Source: Pseudoduganella umbonata (lineage in GTDB: Bacteria; Pseudomonadota; Gammaproteobacteria; Burkholderiales; Burkholderiaceae_D). From it: a DNA stretch of 64,000 nucleotides. Under the pieces are notes generated by a model. That model made no database searches and had not been told where the DNA came from. It saw only the letters and a list, made by a program, of their open reading frames with translations. Below are positions 1 through 8,639 of this stretch, in pieces; the stretch's first letter is position 1; each line of letters begins with the position of its first letter. The translations under genes and the position numbers were made by a program. Where the stretch lies: assembly GCF_014192225.1 (NCBI RefSeq), contig NZ_JACHXS010000012.1:213681-277680 (forward strand). The letters are read 5' to 3'.

Positions 1-1
1 G

Positions 2-709
2 CTGCTCGCGTCGGGCCTGGCGGCCGAAGCGCGCGTGGCGCTGTGCGAGCCGGACGACGGCCACCGCCAGGTGCTCGCCGCCTTCGTGGTGCCGGCGGCG
101 GCCGGCCGCGCCGTGCTCGAGCGGGAAGGCAAGCTGGCCCTGAACGGACGCCTGCGTGCCGTGCTGGCCGGCGTGGTGGACGCGGTGGCGCTGCCGCGCC
201 GCTGGCGCTACCTCGACGCCTTGCCCGTCAATGCGCAAGGCAAGACCACCGTGGCCGCGTTGCTCGCGCTGCTGGCCGCGGCGCCTGCCGACCCGCTGCT
301 GGCCGCGGCGGTTACCGATCCACTGCCGGCCAATCCCGCCGTTCGGCCGCGGCTGCCGCATGTCCGCGAGCTGGAACGCGATGGCGACGGCCGCCGCGTG
401 CTGCTGGAAATCGTCGCGCCGGCGAACCTGGCGTACTTCGACGGCCACTTCACGCAGGCGCCGATCCTGCCCGGCGTGGCGCAGGTGGAATGGGCGATCC
501 GCTTCGGCCGCGACAACTTCGCGCTGCCGCCGGCGTTCCGGGCGATGCACGCGCTTAAATTCCAGCACGTGATCCAGCCCGATCTGCCGGTGCAGCTGGA
601 ACTGCTGCACGACCCGGCCAAGGGGCAGCTGACGTTTGCCTACCGTTCGCCGGCCGGCCAGCATGCCAGCGGCCGCATCCTCTTCCACGCGGAGCCGGCG
701 CATGCGTGA
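2..709 (+). CDS. Acyl-CoA ligase C-terminus fused to hotdog (FabZ/ApeI-like) dehydratase, 5'-partial
   Basis: The reading frame is open from the window edge, so the true start lies to the left. The first ~85 visible residues resemble the C-terminal lid domain of AMP-forming acyl-CoA synthetases (PRRWRYLDALPVNAQGKT, with the usual catalytic Lys near the end). After a short linker, residues ~105-225 form a hotdog domain with the pattern YFDGHFTQAPILPGVAQVEW, typical of 3-hydroxyacyl-ACP dehydratases. In aryl-polyene clusters these are two neighbouring genes (the ApeH and ApeI roles): one activates the aryl starter, the other dehydrates the growing chain. Here they are one polypeptide. It overlaps the next gene by 8 bp. 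Family assignment is good; the substrate is inferred from context. Confidence 0.8.
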   Translation: MLASGLAAEARVALCEPDDGHRQVLAAFVVPAAAGRAVLEREGKLALNGRLRAVLAGVVDAVALPRRWRYLDALPVNAQGKTTVAALLALLAAAPADPLLAAAVTDPLPANPAVRPRLPHVRELERDGDGRRVLLEIVAPANLAYFDGHFTQAPILPGVAQVEWAIRFGRDNFALPPAFRAMHALKFQHVIQPDLPVQLELLHDPAKGQLTFAYRSPAGQHASGRILFHAEPAHA

Positions 710-1457
710 CCACCCGTTCAACCCGTGCGTGGTGGTCCCCGTCTACAACCACGAAGGCGCCATTGGCGCAGTGACGTCGCGGCTGCTGGCGCACGGCCTG
801 CACTGCGTGCTGGTCGACGACGGCAGCACGGCCGCCTGCGCCCGCGTGCTGGACGATATCGCCGCCGCCGAACCGGCGCGCGTCACGCTGGTGCGCCTTG
901 CCGTCAACGGCGGCAAGGGCGCCGCCGTGATGGCCGGCATTGCCCGCGCCACCGCACTGGGTTACAGCCACGTGCTGCAGATCGATGCCGACGGTCAGCA
1001 CGATACGGCGGACGTGCCGCGGTTCCTGGAACAGGGCAGGGCGCAGCCGGACGCCGTGATCTGCGGCTGCCCGGTATACGACGACTCGGTACCGAAGGCG
1101 CGTCTGTACGGCCGCTACGCGACCCACGTGTGGGTATGGATCAACACGCTGTCGTTCGACATCCGCGACTCGATGTGCGGCTTCCGCGTCTACCCGGTGG
1201 CGGCGATCAACGCGCTGACGGCGCGAACGCGGTTGGGCCGCCGCATGAATTTCGATACCGACGTGCTGGTGCGGCTGTACTGGCGCGGCGTGCGGATCGT
1301 CAACCTGCCCACCCGCGTGCGTTATCCGGAAGACGGCGTATCGCACTTCCTGGTCTGGCGCGACAACGTGCTGATCTCGGCCATGCACACGGCGCTGTTC
1401 TTCGGCATGCTGCCGCGCATCCCGCTGCTGCTGGCGCGCAAGTGGAGGCGCAAATGA
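702..1457 (+). CDS. Family 2 glycosyltransferase
   Basis: 251 aa. The start MRDHPFNPCVVVPVYNHE at 702 overlaps the previous stop, and the GT-A fold begins at once. Visible are VVVPVYNHEGAIGAV, VDDGSTA and the metal/nucleotide motif QIDADGQHD near residue 95. The length and lack of a membrane tail suit DPM1-like or small GT2 enzymes. Aryl-polyene clusters often carry a glycosyltransferase-acyltransferase fusion (ApeJ); here the two activities are separate adjacent genes with a 4-bp ATGA overlap (1454-1457). It probably glycosylates the polyene head group or its lipid anchor; the sugar and acceptor are unknown. Confidence 0.85.
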   Translation: MRDHPFNPCVVVPVYNHEGAIGAVTSRLLAHGLHCVLVDDGSTAACARVLDDIAAAEPARVTLVRLAVNGGKGAAVMAGIARATALGYSHVLQIDADGQHDTADVPRFLEQGRAQPDAVICGCPVYDDSVPKARLYGRYATHVWVWINTLSFDIRDSMCGFRVYPVAAINALTARTRLGRRMNFDTDVLVRLYWRGVRIVNLPTRVRYPEDGVSHFLVWRDNVLISAMHTALFFGMLPRIPLLLARKWRRK

Positions 1458-2425
1458 GTACGTCGAGCGACAGCCGGCGCCACTGGGCCTCGATCGACGA
1501 GGTCAGCTTCGTTGCCGGCATGCGCTTCCTGTTCTGGATCTGCCGCGTGTTCGGCCGCTGGCCGTTCCGCGTGGCGCTGTACCCGGTGCTGGCCTGGTAT
1601 GTGCTCACGCAGGGCCGGGCGCGGCGCGCTTCGCGCGACTACCTGCGCCGCGTGCGTGCCCACACCGGCCAGCCGGTGCCCGGCGTGCTGGCGCACTTCG
1701 CCAGCTTCGGCGAAAACCTGCTCGACAAGCTGCTGCTGTGGGGCGGGCTGTACCGGCTCGACGGCGTGCGGTTCCATGGCGCGGACGTGATCGAGAACGC
1801 CATCGCCAGGGGCACCGGCGGCGTGCTGGTCTGCTCGCACCTGGGCAACGTGGAGCTGACACGCCTGCTGTCGCGCCAGCGCAACGACATCAAGTCCACC
1901 GTGCTGGTGCACACCAAGCACGCGCAGGCATTCAACCGGCTGATGGGCAAGCTCAATCCGGAAAGCCAGACCGACCTGCTGCAGGTGACGGAGATGACGC
2001 CGGCCACGGCGATGATGCTGTCGGAGCGGATCGGCCGCGGCGAGTTCGTCGTCATCGCCGGCGACCGCGTGCCGGTTTCCGGCAACGAGCACGTGGCCAC
2101 GGCCGATTTCATGGGCGAACCGGCGCCGTTCCCGGTCGGCCCTTATCTGCTGGCCGGCATTCTTCAGTGCCCGGTCTACCTGCTGTTCACGGTGTGCGTT
2201 AACGGCGTCACCGAGGTGCACATCGAGCATTTCAGCGATGGCGTGCGGCTGCCGCGCAGGGAGCGCACCGCGGCGCTCGCGTCGATGGCGCAGGACTACG
2301 CGGCGCGGCTGGAGCACCATGCCGCGCGGGCGCCACTGCAGTGGTTCAATTTCTACGACTTCTGGCAGCTGCCGGAATCCGGTGCAACCGAGGGAAAACA
2401 GGTAAACAACGATGCAACTGGCTGA
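1454..2425 (+). CDS. LpxL/HtrB-like lysophospholipid acyltransferase
   Basis: 323 aa, starting at the ATG that overlaps the glycosyltransferase stop. The N-terminus holds one hydrophobic segment (AGMRFLFWICRVFG, then ALYPVLAWYVL). The catalytic HxxxxE appears as CSHLGNVEL with His129 and Glu134, followed by a second conserved block, FVVIAGDRVPVSG. This is the lipid A biosynthesis acyltransferase family, which acts at the inner membrane face. In this cluster it most likely esterifies the aryl polyene to a lipid carrier instead of making lipid A. The next gene starts 14 bp before its stop. Confidence 0.85.
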   Translation: MSTSSDSRRHWASIDEVSFVAGMRFLFWICRVFGRWPFRVALYPVLAWYVLTQGRARRASRDYLRRVRAHTGQPVPGVLAHFASFGENLLDKLLLWGGLYRLDGVRFHGADVIENAIARGTGGVLVCSHLGNVELTRLLSRQRNDIKSTVLVHTKHAQAFNRLMGKLNPESQTDLLQVTEMTPATAMMLSERIGRGEFVVIAGDRVPVSGNEHVATADFMGEPAPFPVGPYLLAGILQCPVYLLFTVCVNGVTEVHIEHFSDGVRLPRRERTAALASMAQDYAARLEHHAARAPLQWFNFYDFWQLPESGATEGKQVNNDATG

Positions 2426-3962
2426 CATCCAATCCACGCGGCGCGCGGTCCGTTTCGACCGCGAACGGCTGACGATCGAAGACATCGTCGATATCGCCCA
2501 CGGCCGCGCCAGCGCCGAGCTGTCGCCGGACCCGGCGTTCCGCGCCGCCATCGCGCGCGGCGCCGACTTCCTCGATCGCCTGCTGCGCGAGGACGGCAAT
2601 GTGTATGGCGTGACGACCGGCTACGGCGACTCGTGCACCGTGGCCGTGCCGCCCGAGCTGGTGCCGGAACTGCCGCACCACCTGTACACCTACCACGGCT
2701 GCGGCCTGGGCGATCACTTCGATCCGGCACAGACGCGCGCGATCCTGGCGGCGCGGCTGGCATCGCTTTCCAAGGGATACAGCGGGGTGTCGGTCGAACT
2801 GCTGCTGCAGATCACGCGCCTGCTCGATGCCGGGCTGCTGCCGCAAATCCCCTCCGAGGGCTCGGTGGGCGCCTCCGGCGACCTGACGCCGCTGTCGTAC
2901 CTGGCCGCCGTCATGTGCGGCGAGCGCGAGGTGTGGCGCAACGGCGAGATCGTCGACGCGGCGGTGGCGCTGCGCGAGGCCGGCATTGCGCCGCTGCGCC
3001 TGCGCCCGAAGGAAGGGCTGGCCATCATGAACGGCACCGCCGTCATGACGGCGCTGGCCTGCCTGGCCTACGACCGTGCAGAGTATCTCGTCAAACTGGC
3101 GACCCGCATCACGGCGCTGGCCTCGTACACGCTGGACGGCAACGCCCACCACTTCGACGAAGTGCTGTTCTCGGTGAAACCGCACCCCGGCATGGGGCGC
3201 GTGGCGGCGATGCTGCGCGAGGACCTGCCCACTACCGTGTGGGAACGCAACGGCAAGCGGCTGCAGGACCGCTACTCGATCCGCTGCGCGCCGCACGTGA
3301 TCGGCGTGCTGGCCGATGCGATGCCGCTGTTCCGCACCAACATCGAAAATGAGCTGAACAGCGCGAACGACAATCCGCTGATCGATGGCGACAACGAACG
3401 CGTGCTGCACGGCGGGCATTTCTATGGCGGCCACATCGCCTTCGCGATGGACGGCATGAAGAATGCGGTGGCCAACGTGGCCGACCTGCTGGACCGCCAG
3501 ATGGCGCTGCTGGTCGATGCGCGCTACAACAACGGCCTGCCCGCCAACCTGTCCGGCAGCACGGGCCCGCGCGCGGCGATCAACCACGGCCTGAAGGCGC
3601 TGCAGATCAGTGCGTCGGCGTGGACGGCCGAGGCGCTGAAGCTGACGATGCCGGCCTCGGTATTCTCGCGCTCGACCGAATGCCACAACCAGGACAAGGT
3701 CAGCATGGGCACGATCGCCGCGCGCGACTGCCTGCGCGTGCTGGAACTGACGGAACAGGTGGTGGCCGCCCTGCTGGTCACGGTGCGGCAGGGCGCCTGG
3801 CTGCGCGGCCGCGCCAACCCGGAACTGGCGCTGCAGCCGCACCTGGCCGCGATGGTCGCGGCGCTGGATATCGCGCCGATCGACGAGGACCGCCGCCTGG
3901 ACGGCGAACTGCGCTCGCTGGTCGCCCGTATCCGCGGCCAGGCCTGGGAGCTGTATGCGTAA
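2412..3962 (+). CDS. MIO-type aromatic amino acid ammonia-lyase (probable tyrosine ammonia-lyase)
   Basis: 516 aa, a full-length member of the histidine/phenylalanine/tyrosine ammonia-lyase family. The Ala154-Ser155-Gly156 triad in GSVGASGDLTPLSY would cyclise to the MIO electrophile, and the catalytic Tyr65 sits in VYGVTTGYG. Residues 88-91 read P-H-H-L at the substrate selectivity loop. Bacterial tyrosine ammonia-lyases carry His-His-Leu there, whereas histidine ammonia-lyases carry Ser-His. I therefore infer L-tyrosine to p-coumarate, giving the aryl starter for the polyene as in flexirubin systems. The context (no hutU, hutI or hutG nearby) argues against histidine catabolism. It overlaps both neighbours. 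Confidence 0.88.
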   Translation: MQLADIQSTRRAVRFDRERLTIEDIVDIAHGRASAELSPDPAFRAAIARGADFLDRLLREDGNVYGVTTGYGDSCTVAVPPELVPELPHHLYTYHGCGLGDHFDPAQTRAILAARLASLSKGYSGVSVELLLQITRLLDAGLLPQIPSEGSVGASGDLTPLSYLAAVMCGEREVWRNGEIVDAAVALREAGIAPLRLRPKEGLAIMNGTAVMTALACLAYDRAEYLVKLATRITALASYTLDGNAHHFDEVLFSVKPHPGMGRVAAMLREDLPTTVWERNGKRLQDRYSIRCAPHVIGVLADAMPLFRTNIENELNSANDNPLIDGDNERVLHGGHFYGGHIAFAMDGMKNAVANVADLLDRQMALLVDARYNNGLPANLSGSTGPRAAINHGLKALQISASAWTAEALKLTMPASVFSRSTECHNQDKVSMGTIAARDCLRVLELTEQVVAALLVTVRQGAWLRGRANPELALQPHLAAMVAALDIAPIDEDRRLDGELRSLVARIRGQAWELYA

Positions 3963-4380
3963 AGTGAAAGAAAGCCGCTGGTTCGCCGAAGTCGACATGG
4001 ATGTCCAGTTCTTCGACCTGGACCCGATGGAGATCGTCTGGCACGGCAACTACGTGAAATACCTGGAAGTGGTGCGCTGCGCGCTGCTCGACAAGATCGG
4101 CTACAACTACCCGCAGATGAAGGCATCCGGCTATGCGTGGCCGGTGATCGACATGCACCTGCGCTACGTGGCGCCTGCCACGTTCGGCCAGAAGATCCGG
4201 CTGCGCGCCGACATCGTCGAGTGGGAAAACTGCCTGAAGATCGATTACCTGATCACGGACGCGGCCTCCGGCAAGCGCCTGAACCGCGCCACCACGACGA
4301 TGGTGGCGGTGAACATCGCCACGCAGGAAATGTGCTACGTGTCGCCGCCCGTGCTGCTGGAAAAACTGGGACTGCAATGA
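3955..4380 (+). CDS. 4-hydroxybenzoyl-CoA-type hotdog thioesterase
   Basis: 141 aa, the usual length of the 4HBT family. The active-site block QFFDLDPMEIVWHGNYVKYLE spans residues 18-38; Asp23 aligns with the catalytic Asp of 4-hydroxybenzoyl-CoA thioesterase, and the following N-Y-x-x-Y pattern is conserved. Aryl-polyene clusters contain such an enzyme (ApeK role) between the acyltransferase and the LolA-like gene, as here. It may release or proofread acyl-ACP or aryl-CoA intermediates. The ATG overlaps the ammonia-lyase stop by 8 bp, and its own stop overlaps the next start. Confidence 0.88.
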   Translation: MRKVKESRWFAEVDMDVQFFDLDPMEIVWHGNYVKYLEVVRCALLDKIGYNYPQMKASGYAWPVIDMHLRYVAPATFGQKIRLRADIVEWENCLKIDYLITDAASGKRLNRATTTMVAVNIATQEMCYVSPPVLLEKLGLQ

Positions 4381-5015
4381 AAAAAATCCTGATGACCGTC
4401 GCGCTGGCGTTGCCGGCATTCGCCGCCGCTGCCAACGGCAACGCTGCCAACGCCAACGCCAACGCCGCCGTGCCGGTGGCGAAGATCCAGGCGATGCTGG
4501 CCAAGCCGCCAGTGATGTGCGGCCGCTTCGACCAGAGCAAGACGCTGGCCGGCATGAAGAAGCCGCTGGCCGCCAACGGCCGCTTCTGCGTGGTGCAGGA
4601 AAAAGGCGTGCTGTGGCGCACGCTGCAACCGTTCCCGAACACGCTGCGCCTGACCAGGAGCGAAATCATCCACTACCAGGGCGACCGCGTGGCGATGCGC
4701 CTCGATGCGAAGACGGAACCGACGGTGCGCATGATCAACCAGGTCCTGTTCTCGCTGCTGGCCGGCGACCTGGCACAGCTCGAACAGCTGTTCAAGGTCG
4801 ACGGCACGGTGGGCGCCGACAGCTGGAACGTCACGCTGGAAGCGCGTGAACCCGCCCTGGCCAAGGCGATCGGCACGATCCGGCTCGACGGCGGCGCCTA
4901 TGTCAACAACATCGTCATCAGCGAAGCGTCGGGCGACCGCACCAGCATCGTGTTCTCGAAAATCGAATCGGGCGCCAAGGCACTGGGCCCCGAAGAGGCG
5001 GCGCTGTTCAAATGA
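4377..5015 (+). CDS. LolA-like periplasmic outer-membrane lipoprotein carrier
   Basis: 212 aa. The start at 4377 (ATGA overlap) gives a clear signal peptide (MKKILMTVALALPAFAAAANG) followed by an unusual low-complexity Asn-Ala run (NGNAANANANAA). The mature part has the alternating strand pattern of the LolA/LolB fold, including QVLFSLLAGDLAQLEQLF. LolA-like genes next to MMPL exporters are a hallmark of aryl-polyene clusters (ApeL role), where the protein is thought to ferry the lipid-linked product across the periplasm. The family call rests on fold-like pattern, order and size more than on sharp motifs. Confidence 0.75.
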   Translation: MKKILMTVALALPAFAAAANGNAANANANAAVPVAKIQAMLAKPPVMCGRFDQSKTLAGMKKPLAANGRFCVVQEKGVLWRTLQPFPNTLRLTRSEIIHYQGDRVAMRLDAKTEPTVRMINQVLFSLLAGDLAQLEQLFKVDGTVGADSWNVTLEAREPALAKAIGTIRLDGGAYVNNIVISEASGDRTSIVFSKIESGAKALGPEEAALFK

Positions 5016-7405
5016 TGGCGAAGGGGCGCGCGCTCGCTGTGCTGTGGCTGGTGGCGGTGGCCCTGCTGCTGGGCCATAACGGCTACCTGTGGCTGGTCAA
5101 GCGCATCGTGCCGGATACCGACATCATGGCGCTGCTGCCGGTGCAGGAACGCGACCCCATCCTGCAAAGCTCGTTCGCCCACATGGTCGACGCGGCCCAG
5201 CAGCGTGTGATCGTGCTGGTCGGCGCCGCCGCGTGGGACGATGCGAAGCGCGCGGCCGATGCCTATGCCGCCGTGCTGGCGAAACATCCGGACCTGTTCC
5301 AGGCCGCCGATGCCGGCGCCAACGTGCAGGCCGAATGGCTGTCGCTGTTCCATCAGCACCGGCTGGTGCTGATGTCGCCGGCCCAGCAGGATCAGCTGCG
5401 CAAGGAAGGCACGGCGTTCTGGACCCAGCAGGCGCTGGCGAAACTGTACGCGCCGTTCGGCGGCCCGAAGCTGGGCGCCTGGCAGGACGATCCGTTCGGC
5501 CTGTTCTCCGGCTGGGTGCAGGAGCGCGCGCAGGAAACGCCGGTGCGCCCGCGCGACGGCCACCTGTTCGTCGCCGACGATGAAAAGCAGTATGTATTGC
5601 TGCCGCTGACCCTGAAGGTGCCGGCCCTGTCGATGACGGCGCAGGACCGCGTGCTGCCGATACTGAAGCAGGCGCTGGACGCCGCGCAGGCCGCCGCGCC
5701 GCAGGCACGGGTGATCCAGGCCGGCGTGATCCTGCATGCCGCCAATGCCGGCGCGCAGGCCAGCCGCGAAATGCACACGATCGGCGCCGGGTCGGTGGCC
5801 GGCATCGTCCTGCTGATGTGGCTGGCCTTCCGCACGCTGAAGCCGATCGCGCTGATCCTGCTGTCGATCGGCGTTGGCGTGCTGGGCGCGCTATCGGTGT
5901 GCTGGCTGCTGTTCGGGCAGATCCACCTGATGACGCTCGTGTTCGGCGCCAGCCTGGTCGGCGTGGCGCAGGATTACGGTATCTATTTCCTGTGCAACCG
6001 GCTGTCCGCCGATGCGTCGCTGGACTCGCGTGCGCTGCTGAAGAAACTGCTGCCGGGCCTGGCGCTGACGCTGCTGGCCGCCGTCATCGGCTACATGGGC
6101 CTGGCGTTGACGCCATTCCCCGGCCTGCGCCAGATGGCCGTGTTTTCCGCGCTGGGCCTCGTGTTCGCGTGGCTGACGGTGGTGTTCTGGTTCCCGCAAC
6201 TGATCGGCCCGCGCAGCCTGCGGGGCGGCGCGCTGGTGCGCGGCTATGGCGCGGCGCTGGCCCGCTGGCCGCTGCTGCGCGCCAGTGCCGGCACGTGGCT
6301 CGCCGTGGCGCTGTTCGCTGCCGTGGCGGCGTTCGGCATCGCGAAACTGGGTGCCAACGACGACATCCGCCTGCTGCAGAATCCGCCGAAGCACCTGGTC
6401 GACGACCAGATCAAGCTGGGCAAGCTGCTCGATGCGCCCACGCCGGTGCAGTTCTTCCTGGTGCGCGGCGACTCGGCCGAAACGGTACTGCAGCGCGAAG
6501 AAGCGCTGAAACTGCGGCTCGATCGCCTGGTCGCCACCGGCAAGCTGACGGGCTACCAGGCCATCTCGAACTGGGTGCCGTCGCTGCGCACGCAGCAGGA
6601 ACGCCGCGCGCTGGCCGACCTGAAGCTGCTGGGACCCGAAGGGCCGCTGGCCGCCGTCGCGCAGCAGGCCGGCGAGGATGCAGGATGGGTCAAGGCGACC
6701 GCCGACGCGTTGCGCGCGGCCGGCAAGCCGCTCGGCATCGACGCGTTCATGAAGGCACCGGCCAGCGAGCCGTGGCGCCACCTGTGGCTCGGCAACGAAC
6801 ATGGCGAATTCGCCAGCATCGTCGCACTGCGCGGCCTGTCGATGGCGGCGGTGCCGCAGGTGCGCCCGCTGGCCGACGGCCTGGCCGGCGTGCAGTGGGT
6901 CGACAAGGTCGAGGAAATCTCTTCCGTGCTGGGCCGGTATCGCGTCAACATGGGCTATGTCGTGCTGGCCGCCTACTGCGTGGTCTTCGTGCTGCTGCTG
7001 CCGCGCTACCGGGGCCGGGCCTGGCGCGTGATCGCGCCGACCGCGCTGGCCAGCGTGGCCACGCTGGCCATCCTCGGCTATGCGGGCCAGAACCTGCAGC
7101 TGTTCCACGTGCTGGCGCTGATGCTGCTGCTGGGCGTGGGCGTCGACTACGGCATCTTCATGCAGGAGGAATCAGTAAAAAGCGCCGAACGAAGGGATAC
7201 CACGCCATGGCTGGCGGTGGGCCTGGCGGCGGCCAACACGCTGCTGGCCTTCGGCCTGCTCGGCCTGTCGAACACGCCGGCGCTGCAGGCGTTCGGGCTG
7301 ACGATGTTGCTGGGCACCCTGCTCGTGTGGCTGGCGGTTCCCTGTTTCGGACTATCGACCTTCAATAAAGAGAAAACACATGCAGATGCAATTGGAATCA
7401 GCTGA
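5012..7405 (+). CDS. MMPL/RND-superfamily exporter
   Basis: 797 aa with the layout of a two-half RND protein: one N-terminal membrane helix (LWLVAVALLLGHNGYLWLV), a periplasmic loop of ~230 residues, five to six helices (from ~260), a second loop, then helices to the C-terminus. The paired transmembrane Asp-Tyr motifs of MMPL proteins are present in both halves: GVAQDYGIYFL and GVGVDYGIFMQ. Aryl-polyene clusters encode one such exporter (ApeM role), expected to move the lipid-linked pigment out of the inner membrane. ATG at 5012 and 5015 are both possible starts. Its last 26 bp overlap the flavoenzyme gene. Confidence 0.85.
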   Translation: MMAKGRALAVLWLVAVALLLGHNGYLWLVKRIVPDTDIMALLPVQERDPILQSSFAHMVDAAQQRVIVLVGAAAWDDAKRAADAYAAVLAKHPDLFQAADAGANVQAEWLSLFHQHRLVLMSPAQQDQLRKEGTAFWTQQALAKLYAPFGGPKLGAWQDDPFGLFSGWVQERAQETPVRPRDGHLFVADDEKQYVLLPLTLKVPALSMTAQDRVLPILKQALDAAQAAAPQARVIQAGVILHAANAGAQASREMHTIGAGSVAGIVLLMWLAFRTLKPIALILLSIGVGVLGALSVCWLLFGQIHLMTLVFGASLVGVAQDYGIYFLCNRLSADASLDSRALLKKLLPGLALTLLAAVIGYMGLALTPFPGLRQMAVFSALGLVFAWLTVVFWFPQLIGPRSLRGGALVRGYGAALARWPLLRASAGTWLAVALFAAVAAFGIAKLGANDDIRLLQNPPKHLVDDQIKLGKLLDAPTPVQFFLVRGDSAETVLQREEALKLRLDRLVATGKLTGYQAISNWVPSLRTQQERRALADLKLLGPEGPLAAVAQQAGEDAGWVKATADALRAAGKPLGIDAFMKAPASEPWRHLWLGNEHGEFASIVALRGLSMAAVPQVRPLADGLAGVQWVDKVEEISSVLGRYRVNMGYVVLAAYCVVFVLLLPRYRGRAWRVIAPTALASVATLAILGYAGQNLQLFHVLALMLLLGVGVDYGIFMQEESVKSAERRDTTPWLAVGLAAANTLLAFGLLGLSNTPALQAFGLTMLLGTLLVWLAVPCFGLSTFNKEKTHADAIGIS

Positions 7406-8639
7406 CATACTGATCGTCGGTGCCGGCCCCGCCGGTTCGGTGGCCGCGGCGCTGCTGCGCAAGCAGGGCCGCCAGGTGCTCGTCATCGAGCGCGAGCAGT
7501 TCCCGCGCTTCTCGATCGGCGAAAGCCTGCTGCCGCAAAGCATGCAATATCTGGAAGAGGCGGGCATGCTGCGCGCCGTCGTCGAGGCCGGTTTCCAGTA
7601 CAAGAACGGGGCCGCCTTCATGAAGAACGGCGTCTACACGGACTTCGATTTCCGCGACAAGCACTCGGAAGGCTGGGGCACCACGTACCAGGTGCAGCGC
7701 GCCGACTTCGACCACCTGCTGGCGAGGGAAGCGGAAAAGCAGGGCGCCGAGATCCGCTTCCGCCATGAAGTGCTGAACATCGAACCGGGCCAGCCTGGCG
7801 GCCGCTCGCTCGTCACCGTCAGGCATCCCGACGGCGGGCAGTACCAGGTCGATGCGGGGTTCATCCTCGATGCGAGCGGCTTCGGCCGCATCCTGCCGCG
7901 CCTGCTGAAGCTGGAAACGCCGTCGAACTTCCCGGTGCGGGGCGCGATCTTCACGCACGTGCAGGACGGCATCGGCGCGCGCACCGGATCCGAACCCGGT
8001 TTCGACCGCAGCAAGATCCGCGTCACCGTGCACCCGAAGCACGACAATGTGTGGTTCTGGACCATCCCGTTCGCCGGCGGGCGCTGCTCGCTGGGCGTGG
8101 TCGCCGAAACGGCATACCTGGAACAGTACCAGGGCTCGCCGACGGAGCGGCTGCAGATGATCGTGGCCGAGGAACCGTCGCTGTCCGCGCTGCTGGAGAA
8201 CGCCACGTGGGACACGCCGGCACGCCAGATCACCGGCTACTCGGCCAACGTCGACCGCCTGTGGGGCGAGGGCTACGCACTGCTGGGCAATGCCGGCGAG
8301 TTCCTCGACCCGGTGTTCTCGTCCGGCGTGACGATCGCGGTGCGCTCGGCCAGCCTGGCCGCGGCCGCGCTGAAACGGCAGTTCGCCGGCGAAGCCGTGG
8401 ACTGGCAGGCCGACTACGGCGTGCCGCTGCGCCGCGGCGTCGATACCTTCCGCGCCTTCGTCGAATCGTGGTACAAGGGCGGCTTCCAGACCATCATTTT
8501 CCACGAGCGCCAGCAGCCGGAAATCCGCCGGATGATCTCGGCGATCCTGGCCGGCTACGCATGGAACCAGTCGAATCCGTACGTGAAGGAGACGGCGCGC
8601 CGCCTGGCGGCACTGGAGGCGGCGTGCGCACTGAGCTGA
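7380..8639 (+). CDS. Flavin-dependent halogenase-like oxidoreductase
   Basis: 419 aa. The Rossmann FAD motif GAGPAGS is at residues 14-20, and FPRFSIGESLLP (41-52) is the second FAD signature shared by tryptophan-halogenase-like proteins. WFWTIP (225-230) matches the WxWxIP motif used to recognise flavin-dependent halogenases, and Lys75 in FQYKNGAAF sits where halogenases keep the catalytic lysine. A flavin reductase is not visible nearby. It could halogenate the aryl head or chain (xanthomonadins are brominated aryl polyenes) or act only as a monooxygenase/reductase, as some relatives do. The family is secure, halogenation less so. Confidence 0.75.
   Translation: MQMQLESADILIVGAGPAGSVAAALLRKQGRQVLVIEREQFPRFSIGESLLPQSMQYLEEAGMLRAVVEAGFQYKNGAAFMKNGVYTDFDFRDKHSEGWGTTYQVQRADFDHLLAREAEKQGAEIRFRHEVLNIEPGQPGGRSLVTVRHPDGGQYQVDAGFILDASGFGRILPRLLKLETPSNFPVRGAIFTHVQDGIGARTGSEPGFDRSKIRVTVHPKHDNVWFWTIPFAGGRCSLGVVAETAYLEQYQGSPTERLQMIVAEEPSLSALLENATWDTPARQITGYSANVDRLWGEGYALLGNAGEFLDPVFSSGVTIAVRSASLAAAALKRQFAGEAVDWQADYGVPLRRGVDTFRAFVESWYKGGFQTIIFHERQQPEIRRMISAILAGYAWNQSNPYVKETARRLAALEAACALS

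Noticed and set aside
2412..3962. HutH histidine ammonia-lyase of histidine breakdown
   Set aside because: The selectivity loop reads His-His-Leu and the gene lies inside a pigment operon without hut genes.
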